Shown: positions 52,121 through 62,358 of the stretch, piece after piece | How the letters are laid out: each line of letters opens with the position of its first letter | Numbering within the stretch: the stretch's first letter is position 1 | Origin: Planococcus sp. CP5-4_YE | GTDB taxonomy: Bacteria > Bacillota > Bacilli > Bacillales_A > Planococcaceae | Reading direction: 5' to 3' | Assembly: GCF_019042655.1 (NCBI RefSeq) | Contig: NZ_JAHPZO010000002.1 | Coordinates: 186,001 to 250,000, forward strand | Length of the DNA stretch: 64,000 bases | Made by a program: the position numbers and the translations under genes | The notes under the pieces: generated by a model | Database searches by the model: none | The model's input: the letters and a program-made list of their open reading frames with translations, nothing else | What the model was told of the DNA's origin: nothing

Positions 52121-52858
52121 TCAATCCGTGCTCTCTTCTTTTGCTTCATGGCGCTGTTTAATCGTTAATTTCTTGGCTTTTTTCAATTCCTCTTTGTCGC
52201 GCTGTTTGCTTTCCTCGATGTCCTCTTTCTGACGGCGTTCTTTTTCTTGCTGCTCTGCTGAGTAATCTTCGTCATCTTCAATAATGTCTTTTTGGTTTTC
52301 CTTCATCTCTTCTACCTTTTCCATTTCCTCTTCATACTGCTCTTCGACTTCGGTTGTCGATGGCAAGAACGGCTCGTCATTAAAATCGGTGCGCTTGCCG
52401 TAGCGCAGCATTTCATAAATGATCATGCCGTTGTTTGGCATGCCATTCGCCGTTTTCATCGGCACTGCATCAAACAGTACAAAATAGAACCCGTAGAACA
52501 CAAACCGGTTCCAGAAAGTCTCGTATTGGTCCAAAACCCCGTTGGCGACTAGTGCATTGACAACGAATGCCACAATCACATTCGCTAAAATCGGCCCGGC
52601 ATATAGCATGATATATGCGAATTTGCTTTGCCTTTTTAAATCATCATAGGCAAACCAACTATATAAATGATAATATTTTCTCACGTCGAACATACCGATC
52701 TTGAAGACTCGGGGACCTGAACCGATTGTTAAACGCGGATTCTGCGCGCCAAGCAAGGCACTGACGATCAAATAGCCCGCTTCTCGAATAAAGACAACAA
52801 CCGGCAAAATGATAAATGCAGATATGACCAGTGCTATCAAATCGCTCAATCCGAACAT
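52121..52858 (-). CDS. M50-like membrane protein lacking the metal motif, with coiled-coil tail
   Basis: A 245-residue protein. The N-terminal half has about four membrane segments in the site-2-protease layout: FIREAGYLIVSALLGAQNPR stands where HExxH proteases have FFHELGHLI, and FDAVPMKTANGMPNNGMIIYEML resembles the later NxxPxPxLDG motif. Both lack the zinc-binding His/Glu/Asp, so proteolysis is unlikely. The C-terminal 80 residues are Glu/Lys-rich and probably coiled coil (EEMEKVEEMKENQKDIIED). GGAGGGG precedes the ATG at 52858. A scaffold or sensor role is guessed only. Confidence 0.7.
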   Translation of the reverse strand: MFGLSDLIALVISAFIILPVVVFIREAGYLIVSALLGAQNPRLTIGSGPRVFKIGMFDVRKYYHLYSWFAYDDLKRQSKFAYIMLYAGPILANVIVAFVVNALVANGVLDQYETFWNRFVFYGFYFVLFDAVPMKTANGMPNNGMIIYEMLRYGKRTDFNDEPFLPSTTEVEEQYEEEMEKVEEMKENQKDIIEDDEDYSAEQQEKERRQKEDIEESKQRDKEELKKAKKLTIKQRHEAKEESTD

Positions 52859-53061
52859 GAAAACCCCTCCTTCAACTCTTGAAATGACCCATCGGCCTTT
52901 CATTTAAATACCCGATTTGGCCGCCGGCGAACCTCCAAAACCTTACAGTTCCGTTTCAATTTCATGACAGTTAATCTTTTGAGGAGCTGCACGGCACATG
53001 ATAGGATGACAATAAGCTTGATTGAAATTTCGGTGAATTTGCCGCGTAGAGGATGGAATTT

Positions 53062-54054
53062 ATGAGACGTAAACGATCCATTTCCAAGAAAATATTGGCA
53101 CTTCTTGCAGCGGTGTTTTTAGCCTCTGCCGGATTAGTGCTGGCCAACCATTTGACGGAAGAACAAATAGCTGCACCGATTATTGGATCGGCCATATATA
53201 GCCCGCCTCCAAACATCGCGGAAATCACTTCCCATGTCAATGTGGTCAAAGACATCCCCTACCATGAGTCCGATAACGCATCCATGGACCTCTATTATCC
53301 GACGGATGCTACCGGCCCCTTGCCGGTTATTTTATGGATCCACGGCGGCGGCTTTATCGGCGGATCAAAAGACAGCCGGCAGGATTATGGCATGACGCTG
53401 GCGAACGCCGGCTATTTGGTTGCCAATATCGACTATGCGCTGGCGCCAAGCCAGTTGTACCCGGGACCTGTCATCCAGGCAAATGAGGCCTTGAAGTTTT
53501 TGAGCGGATCCGCTATCCAGTATGGCGGCGATATGGAACGGATTTTTGTCGGCGGTGATTCCGCCGGCGCGCAAATCGCCAGCCAGCTGGCCGCCCTGCA
53601 GACCAATCCGAACCTCGCTGACACGATGGGCTTATCACCAGCCGTTTCCTCGCAACAATTGCGCGGAGCATTGTTATTTTGCGGATTATACGATATGGAG
53701 ACGGTCCGCGAATCCGGCTTCCCGAATATCGATTCCTTCTTGAATGCCTATACAGGTGCAGAAAGCTTTGAGACATTCGGTAATATCCATGAAATGTCGA
53801 CCATCCAGCATGTCACGCCTGCTTACCCCGACGTCTTCATTTCAGCTGGCGATGCCGATCCACTCGAGCCCCAATCGGTCGCACTCGCCGATAGCCTACG
53901 TATCAAAGGCGTCGATGTCACCGATGTCTTCTTCCGTGGCACCGATAAAAACCTGAAGCATGAATATCAATACGCCTTGGACACGAATGACGGCCAGGAA
54001 ACCCTCCAGAAAACATTGGAATTCCTGCTCGAAAAAAGCCAGGCGCAAAAATAA
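53062..54054 (+). CDS. Exported or membrane-anchored alpha/beta-hydrolase (carboxylesterase, HSL-like)
   Basis: A 330-residue protein with an uncleaved signal or anchor (ISKKILALLAAVFLASAGLVLA, residues about 6-27), then an alpha/beta-hydrolase domain. HGGGF near residue 97 is the oxyanion hole, GDSAGAQIASQLAAL carries the nucleophile Ser near 170, SAGDADPLEPQS the acid Asp and KHEYQYA the His. This is a complete triad of the HSL-type esterase family. The start is ATG 53062, nine bases after AGAGG; the ATG at 53053 is too close to that site. Substrate unknown. Confidence 0.87.
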   Translation: MRRKRSISKKILALLAAVFLASAGLVLANHLTEEQIAAPIIGSAIYSPPPNIAEITSHVNVVKDIPYHESDNASMDLYYPTDATGPLPVILWIHGGGFIGGSKDSRQDYGMTLANAGYLVANIDYALAPSQLYPGPVIQANEALKFLSGSAIQYGGDMERIFVGGDSAGAQIASQLAALQTNPNLADTMGLSPAVSSQQLRGALLFCGLYDMETVRESGFPNIDSFLNAYTGAESFETFGNIHEMSTIQHVTPAYPDVFISAGDADPLEPQSVALADSLRIKGVDVTDVFFRGTDKNLKHEYQYALDTNDGQETLQKTLEFLLEKSQAQK

Positions 54055-54091
54055 AAGCTGCCCCCTCACGTTAGAAGGGACAGCTTTTTTC
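54053..54091. terminator. Bidirectional terminator between the esterase and pbuX
   Basis: AAAAGCTGCCCC / GGGACAGCTTTT arms with mismatches and T-tracts in both directions. Confidence 0.75.
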
Positions 54092-54094
54092 TAT

Positions 54095-55416
54095 TCATCC
54101 GTGAGGAGTGACTGCTTGGTTGGATTGTACAGCCCTCGCCTCGCGTTTTCGTTTGCGGGAAGGCAGCATATGGAAGATAATATTCAAACCGATTGCCGTC
54201 AAGCTCCCGGCAACGATGCCGTTGCTCGTCAAGATCTGGACGCCTGCAGGCAATAACGCGAACAATTCCGGAACGACTGTCACGCCAAGCCCGATGCCGA
54301 CTGAACAAGCGACAATCATGGAATTTTCCTGCGATTCCGAGATGACGCCACTCAACATTTTGATGCCTTGTGCAATAACCATGCCGAACATCGCGATCAT
54401 CGCCCCGCCAAGAACCGGCGTCGGGATGATCGTCGTCATGGCGCCGATTTTTGGAACAAACCCGAGGACGATCAACATGATTGCCGCGATGAAGATGATC
54501 CTGCGGGACTTCACGCCGGACATTTGGATCAACCCGACGTTTTGCGAGTAAGCCGTATACGGGAACGCATTGAAAATCCCGCCAAGGAAAATCGCCAATC
54601 CTTCAGAACGATAGCCTTTCGCCAAATCTTTTTCTTGGATTTCTTTTTTCGTGATGTCGCTGAGCGCAAAATAGACCCCTGTCGATTCGACGAGCGATAC
54701 GAGCGCTACCAAGATCATCGTCAGGATTGCAGACCACTCAAACGTTGGCATCCCGAAATAAAATGGCTGGACCATATGGAAGTACGACGCTTCTGCGATT
54801 GGTGTGAAATCGACTTTGCCCATAAACCCGGCTGCCACCGTTCCGGCAATTAAACCTAGAAGTATCGATACGGCACGCATAAATCCGCGGGAGAATTTAT
54901 ACAGGAAAATGATAAAGCCCAATGTCCCGAAAGCCAAGGCGATATTGGAGAGTGAACCGAAATCTGCCGCCCCCTGCCCGCCACCCATATTATTGATAGC
55001 GACCGGAATAAGCGTGATGCCGATGATGGTGACCACTGAACCAGTGACGACCGGTGGAAAAAAGCGCACGAGGCTACCGAAAAATCCGGAAACGACAATG
55101 ACAAACAGGCCAGAAACGAGAATCGAGCCGTAGATTGCCGAAATGCCATATTGGCCGCCAATGGCAATCATCGGACCAACCGCCGTAAATGTACAGCCGA
55201 GCACGACCGGCAAACCGATGCCGAAAAAGCGGGAATTGAACACTTGCAGCAGCGTCGCAACACCGCACAGCAAAATATCAATCGATACGAGGTAAGTCAG
55301 TTGCTCCGGTGTTAACCCGAGCGCTGCCCCGACAATCAAGGGAACGAGAATCGCTCCTGCATACATTGCCAGAACGTGTTGAAGTCCGAGCGCAGCTTCT
55401 CCAAAAGCTTTTTTCA

Positions 55417-55417
<1 letters not shown>
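54095..55417 (-). CDS. pbuX: Xanthine permease, NCS2 family
   Basis: A 440-residue membrane protein with about 14 hydrophobic segments. Its features are LGLQHVLAMYAGAILVPLIVG at the start, GIGLPVVLGCTFTAVGPMIAIG, and SLVESTGVYFALSDIT and GIFNAFPYTAYSQNVGLIQMSG, with the substrate Glu and Gln. The gene starts inside the xpt stop (TGATG at 55415-55419), as in the Bacillus xpt-pbuX operon, so xanthine import is the likely role. A guanine riboswitch controls the pair. Confidence 0.93.
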
Positions 55418-56275
<858 letters not shown>

Positions 56276-56395
56276 GAGCGGCTTTAATTAAAAAACTATT
56301 CAGAACCCGCAAAGCATCAGTGAAGTTCGATCAGACCAAGTTTACTGTAATAGGTTAAATTAGAGGTTGATGATACCAAAAGAGATTGGTGAAAT

Positions 56396-56602
56396 CGCTC
56401 CAGGCGGGCGCTTTCTTGCCCACAGGATGTGGGTCATGCAGCTGGCGCGACAAGATGTCGCGATGCCAGCTGCCAGGGCATGGCTTCAGCCACCCCTTGT
56501 TCGCTAAGGGCTGAGTTCAAAACTCAGCTGCTCCCACATCTGCGAGGCAGATGGGTCGCAAATGAACAAGCTCAAGTGCCTTTCGCTTATTCATTAGTCG
56601 CC
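56396..56602. repeat. Palindrome-rich dispersed repeat, copy 2
   Basis: About 207 bases of nested inverted repeats: CCCACAGGATGTGGG (56419-56433), a 36-base arm pair GCAGCTGGC...GCCAGCTGC (56438-56473), CTGAGTTCAAAACTCAG (56511-56527) and CATCTGCGAGGCAGATG (56537-56553). The last hairpin and its flank (GCTCCCACATCTG, then GCAAATGAACAAGCTC) match the element at 23521-23632 in reverse orientation. No gene is seen from 56276 to 56749. Confidence 0.75.
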
Positions 56603-56749
56603 ATCTTCCACGCTTTCGTCAAGTAAACAAACAACAAAATAGGGGGCTTTTCAACTTCACCTGCTAATAAATGAATAGAGTGTGGTTTGATGATTTCCGT
56701 TATTTTTTGAAATGTCGTTTCGTGTAGCTACTGATTTAACTTATATGGT

Positions 56750-57154
56750 TTAGTGTTCGTTTACCTCACGCAGATGCTTGGTCAGTTCGGCGCGGATCCG
56801 TTCCGGAATCGGTTCGCTTTGCTGCTGCGACAGATTGAAGTTTACATAGACGGCACGGTTCTTAGCGCACAGGCGGCCTTCTTGGTACAATTCTTCATAC
56901 AATTCGAGGCTGCTATTGCCCATGCGCTCAACCCAAGTACGGACTTCGGCATCTTTGCCGAAAAACGCTTGCCCGGTGAATTCGAGTGTCGTTTTAACAA
57001 TGACCATTTTCCACTTGGCGAAATCATGGTCCGGCGTGAACAGTTCAAATAGTGGATTGCGCCCCGCCTCGAACCAGACCGGTAAAGTCGTATTATTGAT
57101 ATGGCCGACCGCATCAGTCTCCGAGACACGAGGGGTAATGATCGTTTTGTACAT
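56750..57154 (-). CDS. 4-hydroxybenzoyl-CoA-type (hotdog) acyl-CoA thioesterase
   Basis: A 134-residue hotdog protein of the YbgC/FcbC group. RVSETDAVGHINNTTLPVWFEAGR (residues about 9-32) carries the catalytic Asp and the conserved HINN, followed by KTTLEFTGQAFFGKDAEVRTWVE. It would hydrolyse an acyl-CoA; substrate unknown. GGAG lies 11 bases before the ATG. No terminator is obvious in the downstream A/T-rich stretch. Confidence 0.85.
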   Translation of the reverse strand: MYKTIITPRVSETDAVGHINNTTLPVWFEAGRNPLFELFTPDHDFAKWKMVIVKTTLEFTGQAFFGKDAEVRTWVERMGNSSLELYEELYQEGRLCAKNRAVYVNFNLSQQQSEPIPERIRAELTKHLREVNEH

Positions 57155-57183
57155 ACCTACACTCCTTCAGGTTTGAGGGATTG

Positions 57184-57216
57184 AAAAAAAGCGCCTCTTA
57201 AAAGAGACGCCTTTTT
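57184..57216 (-). terminator. Intrinsic terminator of proline dehydrogenase 2
   Basis: GCGCCTCTT / AAGAGACGC arms with one mismatch and a seven-base T-tract on the minus strand (57184-57190). Confidence 0.8.
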
Positions 57217-57217
57217 C

Positions 57218-58189
57218 TTACTTACGCTTTTTGGTCGCGCGGCCGAGCACGAATGCTCCGGCAAGAGCCCCGATGGCGATATTGTTCTTTTTGGTGAATA
57301 CTTGCTTGAATACCAGATTCAAGTTTTGCGGACGCTCTGCTAGGCGGCGCATGAAATAGGCGTACCAGTCATCGCCGAATGGCACGTATGTGCAGAAGTT
57401 ATACCCTTTATTGGCAAGTTCCCGCTGCAATTCTTTGCGGAAGCCGTACAGCATTTGGAACTCAAATTTATCGTATGAAATACCATGTTCTTTGATGAAA
57501 GCCTCGACATGATTGATAATGTGGTGGTCATGTGTTGCGATCGACGTGAATTTGCCATTCAGCAAATGATACTCAATCAGCTTGATGAAGTTCTCATCGA
57601 TTTCCTCGCGCGTCTGGTAAGCCACATCCGCCGGCTCTTTGTAAGCGCCTTTGACGATGCGCAGGCGGAAATCTTTATGTTCCTGCAAATCGTCCATGGC
57701 ACGGAAGAAGTACGCTTGGATCACCGTTCCGATGTTATCGTAGTCTTTCGAAAGCGTATTCAAAAGATCGTACGAAGGCTGGACATGCCCGAAATCTTCC
57801 ATATCGATATTGATGTGCATATGATAATTATGGGCAAGTGCGACAATGTCTTTCAAGTTTTCCAGACAGAAATCATAATCGATATCCAAGCCGAGCTGAG
57901 TCGGTTTCAAGGAAATATGGGCATCGACTTTATTCTTATGGATCGCTTCAATCATATCCATGATGTTCTCTTTCGCTTCGAACGCTGCTTCTTTCTCGAA
58001 TACGAATTCACCCAAGTTATCGACTGTCGCGCTAATGCCTTGCGCGTTCAAACTGCGGATACTTTTAATAGTCTCTTCGATATTGGTCCCTGCCACTACG
58101 GTTTGGGCACCCAATTTCAAGCCGTACTTTTTGGCCGCAGCCGTAAGGAGACGGTTTTGAGACAAGCCGATAAACACATCTTTTAACAT
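57218..58189 (-). CDS. Proline dehydrogenase, paralogue 2
   Basis: A 323-residue proline dehydrogenase with the same motifs as the copy at 50158-51069 (LRIVKGAYKEP, TSIATHDHHIIN, YFMRRLAERPQN). It differs in a C-terminal extension (NNIAIGALAGAFVLGRATKKRK), a Gly/Ala-rich hydrophobic stretch with a basic end that may attach it to the membrane. GGAGG lies 10 bases before the ATG at 58189. No S-box-like leader precedes this copy, so the two paralogues are probably regulated differently. Confidence 0.93.
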   Translation of the reverse strand: MLKDVFIGLSQNRLLTAAAKKYGLKLGAQTVVAGTNIEETIKSIRSLNAQGISATVDNLGEFVFEKEAAFEAKENIMDMIEAIHKNKVDAHISLKPTQLGLDIDYDFCLENLKDIVALAHNYHMHINIDMEDFGHVQPSYDLLNTLSKDYDNIGTVIQAYFFRAMDDLQEHKDFRLRIVKGAYKEPADVAYQTREEIDENFIKLIEYHLLNGKFTSIATHDHHIINHVEAFIKEHGISYDKFEFQMLYGFRKELQRELANKGYNFCTYVPFGDDWYAYFMRRLAERPQNLNLVFKQVFTKKNNIAIGALAGAFVLGRATKKRK

Positions 58190-58373
58190 TGATTTCCCTC
58201 CTGATACCATTCAACTGCGTTGATTTCAACAGTCCCAAAAAGGCCATGCCTCGAACGTTGTCAACTTCCTTCATTGTAGTCGTTTTCCTATCACTATGCA
58301 TCATAATTTTTTAACAGTTTGCAGTGTTTGAAATACTTTTTTAAAACCAGGTCAAAAAATAGACAAAAGTGCC

Positions 58374-58398
58374 GAAACCGCTGAGGATTCCGACACTT
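58374..58398 (-). terminator. Intrinsic terminator after tspO
   Basis: AAGTGCCGA / TCCGACACTT arms with one bulge, followed by a T-rich tail on the minus strand. Confidence 0.65.
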
Positions 58399-58405
58399 CG
58401 GGTGA

Positions 58406-58903
58406 TTATTTATTCAACTCCCAGAATGAATAATTCAAGCCAAGCGCAAACGCCACCCAGGCAATATAAGGTACCATCAACCCCCCCGCTAGCTTGTCGA
58501 CTTGATAAAACTCATATGATGTCCAAATGATTGTACCGAGCAATGCCGCCATTTCAACGAGCGCCGTTCCCCGCAGACCCCATTTAAAAAACAAAAACGA
58601 CCACAGGAAATTCAGCCCAAGTTGAAGTTCATATGGGGTCAGCACTTGCCGTTCCCGCCCGAGCGGTTTGGCCGTTTCTTGCGCGCGGTATTTGGCGACG
58701 CCCATCATTTTATACAGTGCCGTCCAAACGATTGGAAACACCCATCCTGGCGGGGCAAATGACGGATTCTTTAATCGGTCGTATTGTTCGCGTGTGCCTC
58801 TATTGGCAAGCGCTCCGACAAGCGACCCGCCGACGACCGGAACGAGTATGCTTACGGCCAGATTTTTCACATGTATGCGCCCATTGACTGATGCGACTTC
58901 CAT
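58406..58903 (-). CDS. TspO/MBR-family tryptophan-rich membrane protein
   Basis: A 165-residue protein with five membrane segments and the TspO pattern: NPSFAPPGWVFPIVWTALYKMMGVA (residues about 46-70), LNFLWSFLFFKWG and YIAWVAFALGLNYSFWELN. TspO proteins bind porphyrins and are tied to oxidative and light stress. GGAGGAG precedes the ATG. It begins 18 bases after the DUF4139 gene and probably shares its transcript. Confidence 0.9.
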   Translation of the reverse strand: MEVASVNGRIHVKNLAVSILVPVVGGSLVGALANRGTREQYDRLKNPSFAPPGWVFPIVWTALYKMMGVAKYRAQETAKPLGRERQVLTPYELQLGLNFLWSFLFFKWGLRGTALVEMAALLGTIIWTSYEFYQVDKLAGGLMVPYIAWVAFALGLNYSFWELNK

Positions 58904-58921
58904 ATTGTTCTCCTCCTTTTT

Positions 58922-60214
58922 CTAATAGCCTCGCTCTTCTCGCCGTTTATCGACTTTATACGTGAACTCCAATTCAACCGTGGTCTCAGGCTGGATCCGG
59001 AGGACAAATTCCACTTTCGAACTGCTTTTCCGTTCATAATCGTGGCTGGACGATTCCATTTCCCAAATGGGATCGAAAATAACGTGTTCAACCAGTAAAC
59101 GGATGCTTTCTGTCTTTTCATTTTCGAGTTTGTACACATAAGTGATGTATTCATGGACGCCATGCTTTTCACGCAATTTTTCATGGCTGTCGCTCGTGAT
59201 GTCCGTCGCTTTTCCGATATAGATACGCAGGTTTTTCCCAGGCGCTGTGTGTTCGATTCGACCTTCGCCCGTGAAAAACGTTTCACCCGAATCCCCGGCT
59301 TCGTATACTTTCACCACCCCTTCCGGCAGCGGCATGCCGAGCCCGTTTTCGCTCGAGTTGGAAAATTCGAGCTGGATATCGGCATGGGTATCACCTGACC
59401 TCACTTGATAAGCCCGCTTGAATTGTGCGCCGTGCGCCGAGAATAGCGATAATTGCTTGAGCTGTTCGTTCATGACGGTGACCGGCCGGTTGATCCTGTA
59501 GACAAGACGGTCCGGCAAAGCTTCCGCTGTAATCAATGACTCTTGCATACGCGAATACAAAATCGGTGAATCACCATTCTTCATTTCCTGTTCCTGGCGG
59601 ACATGCCCAGCCACCAAAGCAAGCTCTGCCTTTTCGTAATGCGCGCCGCTGTGATTCAAAATTTTTATCCAGCCATCAAATTGGAACCCTTCGTCTTTGA
59701 TTTCCAAAGTGTAATGGGCATGCCATTCGAGGCTTTTCGTCAAATACGATACCCTGATTTCCTGGTCCACCGCTGCTGGCGCTATTTTCCACACCAGTGC
59801 CGGTTTCAGCAATAAGCCTTCCGGCAATGCCGGAAGAATCAGTTCCCCGGCCGGATCGATGACGATTTCTTTCGTATCGGCCCGTTCGCCGATGATGCAT
59901 TCCGACACGCTGAGCAGACGCATCTCCCACTCTTCCCCGATTTCGCTGTTCCGCACATGAACGTTGCGGTTGATATAGCGTTCCAATAATTTCCCTTTGC
60001 TGACCAGGTCGTAATCGTAATTCTGCTCCAGGATGTCGAGCCCTTTCACAATAATCGAATCCGTCTCCACCCGTTCGGCAACGCCCAAAAAATGCACTTC
60101 TTCCACTGGACCGTCCGACTTCAAATTACGCATCTCCCGCACAAGCGCAAATCCTCCGTTATACACCGCCACCGATAAATGTTTTTGCTGGCTTCGTGCA
60201 GACTGCAGTTTCAT
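58922..60214 (-). CDS. DUF4139 domain protein
   Basis: A 430-residue, probably cytoplasmic protein made largely of beta strands. Its pattern fits the DUF4139 family: VAVYNGGFALVREMRNL at the N-terminus, a central SYLTKSLEWHAHYTLEI (a conserved TxGxxWxAxY-like motif) with ELALVAGHV following, and a C-terminal half with LPEGVVKVYE and TYVYKLENEKTESIRLLVEH. No signal peptide is seen, unlike many family members. Function unknown. AAAGGAGC precedes the ATG. TspO follows in the same transcript. Confidence 0.82.
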   Translation of the reverse strand: MKLQSARSQQKHLSVAVYNGGFALVREMRNLKSDGPVEEVHFLGVAERVETDSIIVKGLDILEQNYDYDLVSKGKLLERYINRNVHVRNSEIGEEWEMRLLSVSECIIGERADTKEIVIDPAGELILPALPEGLLLKPALVWKIAPAAVDQEIRVSYLTKSLEWHAHYTLEIKDEGFQFDGWIKILNHSGAHYEKAELALVAGHVRQEQEMKNGDSPILYSRMQESLITAEALPDRLVYRINRPVTVMNEQLKQLSLFSAHGAQFKRAYQVRSGDTHADIQLEFSNSSENGLGMPLPEGVVKVYEAGDSGETFFTGEGRIEHTAPGKNLRIYIGKATDITSDSHEKLREKHGVHEYITYVYKLENEKTESIRLLVEHVIFDPIWEMESSSHDYERKSSSKVEFVLRIQPETTVELEFTYKVDKRREERGY

Positions 60215-60304
60215 GGCAACCGCTCCTTTTTGAATCGATTATTCATTCAGGCCACTCGTTTCTTTCACCTTAGCACAATCGGCATGAAACCAACCATTAA
60301 TAAT

Positions 60305-60314
60305 TGAATATTCA
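60305..60314 (-). promoter_or_regulatory. TGAATATTCA palindrome before the DUF4139 gene
   Basis: The 14-base block ATTGAATATTCAGT is identical to the one before the threonine dehydratase gene (18261-18274) and stands about 90 bases before the start codon. Confidence 0.3.
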
Positions 60315-60330
60315 GTCGAAAAAACAAAAG

Positions 60331-60370
60331 AAAAACCCACTCCGGAAATCATCTTCCGAAATGGGTTTTT
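60331..60370 (-). terminator. Intrinsic terminator after fhs and the small gene
   Basis: AAAACCCACTCCGGA / TCCGAAATGGGTTTT arms with two mismatches and a T-tract; it includes the stop region of the small gene. Confidence 0.75.
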
Positions 60371-60570
60371 AAATAAGCGATGGTTTCAATACGCGTCGTG
60401 TCTGTCAGCGGCGATTTCTTTTCGTGGATCAATTCCCCGTATAGTAGCTCCCCAAGAAAACGGACCTCGCCTTCGACTTCCATGCCAGTCTCTGCATCCA
60501 CTACTTTCAATTGAATATAAAGGGATTGGCCTTGTTCGACATAATCTACAATTTGCACGCTGGCTGTCAT
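60349..60570 (-). CDS. Small uncharacterised protein coupled to fhs
   Basis: A 73-residue protein, [20 protein letters not shown], beta-rich with ETGMEVEGEVRFLGELLYGEL in the middle and a helical end. Its ATG overlaps the fhs stop (TAATG), so it is translationally coupled. No motif is recognised. The placement suggests a link to one-carbon metabolism but proves nothing. Confidence 0.7.
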   Translation of the reverse strand: MTASVQIVDYVEQGQSLYIQLKVVDAETGMEVEGEVRFLGELLYGELIHEKKSPLTDTTRIETIAYLKTHFGR

Positions 60571-62234
60571 TAGAACAATCCGAGCGCTTGCCCGTCTTCC
60601 GCTACATCCATATTGAGTGCAGCAGGCGATTTCGGCAGGCCTGGCATGGTCATGATATCTCCTGTCAGGCAGACTATGAATCCTGCCCCGAGTTTCGGAA
60701 TGAGTTCGCGGATCGTCACCGTGAAGCCTTCCGGGCGCCCGAGCAGTTTCGGCTGATCCGACAGTGAATACTGCGTTTTCGCCATGCAGATCGGCAATGC
60801 GTCCCAGCCGTATTTTTTCAGCTCGGCCAATTGCTTCTGAGCTTTATCCGTCAACTGGACATCCGCACCGCCGTACACTTTTTGCACAATCGTCCGCAGC
60901 TTTTCTTCGACGGCATCTTCTTCTGCGTACAGATAAGTAAAATCAGCGCCATTATTGAGTTGGCGTCTGACAAGTTTCGCAAGTTCGAGCCCGCCGGCCC
61001 CGCCTTTGCCCCACACTTCCGTCAGCGCAATGGCGACTTGTTCCGCTTCCGCCCAGCCCATCACTTGCGCGAGTTCCGCATCGCTGTCTCCGGTAAAGCG
61101 ATTGAGTGCTACGACCGGCTCGATGCCGAACTGGCGGATCGTCTCTACGTGTTTCGCCAAATTGACGATGCCGCGGCGCACTGCATCCGCATCTTCAGCG
61201 CCAAGCTCTTTCTTATCGACACCGCCGTGCATTTTCAGCGCGCGCACTGTCGCAACAATGACGACCGCATCAGGATGGAAGCCGCCTTTGCGTGATTTAA
61301 TGTGCATGAATTTCTCAGCGCCAAGATCCGCCCCGAAGCCGGCTTCTGTAACGACGACATCCGCTAGGCTTCTCGCCGTATTCGTCGCCATCAAAGAATT
61401 GCAGCCATGGGCGATATTCGCGAATGGGCCGCCGTGAATGATTGCCGGCGTCCCTTCGATCGTCTGCACCAAATTCGGTTTGAATGCTTCTTTCAAGAGT
61501 AACGCGAGCGCGCCTTGCGCTGCCAAGTCCCTGACTGTGACCGGCTCGCGGTCATACGTATAGCCGATGACCATACGGGCCAAGCGTTCTTTCAAGTCTT
61601 CGCGTGAAGTGGCGAGGCACAGCACCGCCATGATTTCTGATGCAACCGTAATATCGAAGCCGTCTTCACGCGGCACGCCTTGCGCAGGGCCGCCGAGACC
61701 AATCGTCACGTGGCGCAGCGCCCGGTCGTTCATGTCCAGTGCGCGCTTCCATGTGATGCGCCGCGGATCGATCCGAAGCGCGTTCCCCTGGTGTAAATGG
61801 TTATCGATCAAGGCAGCGAGCGCGTTGTTCGCCGACGTGATAGCGTGGATATCGCCCGTGAAATGAAGATTGATGTCTTCCATCGGCAATACTTGCGCAA
61901 AACCGCCGCCTGTCGCGCCGCCTTTAACACCCATGACCGGCCCGAGAGAAGGCTCGCGAAGCGCCACCATGACTGACTCGCCGCTTTGTTTTAATGCATC
62001 CGCAAGTCCCACTGTCACCGTCGATTTTCCTTCGCCTGCCGGTGTCGGGCTGATTGCCGTGACAAGCACGACTTTTCCGTCCTTCGTGGTTTTCGGCAAT
62101 TTATTCACATCGATTTTCGCTTTGTATTTCCCGTATAATTCCAAAGCGTCTTCCGCAATCCCAGCTTGCTGTGCAATTTCCTGGATCGGCCGGATAGCCG
62201 CTTCTTTTGCAATCGTCAAATCGGTCATCGCCAT
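60570..62234 (-). CDS. fhs: Formate-tetrahydrofolate ligase
   Basis: A 554-residue enzyme joining formate to tetrahydrofolate with ATP, giving 10-formyl-THF. ATP-binding [19 protein letters not shown] is near residue 65, followed by [37 protein letters not shown], the family's hallmark. The C-terminal [22 protein letters not shown] is complete. The start is uncertain: ATGs at 62234 and 62228 both lack a strong ribosome binding site, and the frame opens at a TTG at 62246. A TTGTGT-N16-TATAAT promoter lies just upstream. Confidence 0.95.
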   Translation of the reverse strand: MAMTDLTIAKEAAIRPIQEIAQQAGIAEDALELYGKYKAKIDVNKLPKTTKDGKVVLVTAISPTPAGEGKSTVTVGLADALKQSGESVMVALREPSLGPVMGVKGGATGGGFAQVLPMEDINLHFTGDIHAITSANNALAALIDNHLHQGNALRIDPRRITWKRALDMNDRALRHVTIGLGGPAQGVPREDGFDITVASEIMAVLCLATSREDLKERLARMVIGYTYDREPVTVRDLAAQGALALLLKEAFKPNLVQTIEGTPAIIHGGPFANIAHGCNSLMATNTARSLADVVVTEAGFGADLGAEKFMHIKSRKGGFHPDAVVIVATVRALKMHGGVDKKELGAEDADAVRRGIVNLAKHVETIRQFGIEPVVALNRFTGDSDAELAQVMGWAEAEQVAIALTEVWGKGGAGGLELAKLVRRQLNNGADFTYLYAEEDAVEEKLRTIVQKVYGGADVQLTDKAQKQLAELKKYGWDALPICMAKTQYSLSDQPKLLGRPEGFTVTIRELIPKLGAGFIVCLTGDIMTMPGLPKSPAALNMDVAEDGQALGLF

Positions 62235-62264
62235 GCATATTCCCAACTTTCAATTTTTCTTCCC

Positions 62265-62292
62265 ATTATAAACGGGATGCCGGAAAACACAA
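62265..62292 (-). promoter_or_regulatory. Sigma-A promoter of fhs
   Basis: TTGTGT (62287-62292), 16-base spacer, TATAAT (62265-62270) on the minus strand. Confidence 0.6.
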
Positions 62293-62324
62293 GCCTGCCA
62301 GCGTCCAGGAAAATTCTCAAGCAA

Positions 62325-62356
62325 TTAAAAAAACGCACCCACAATTGGGTGCGTTT
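62325..62356 (-). terminator. Intrinsic terminator of the Trp-repeat protein gene
   Basis: AACGCACCC / GGGTGCGTT stem with a T-tract on the minus strand. Confidence 0.85.
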
Positions 62357-62358
62357 GA

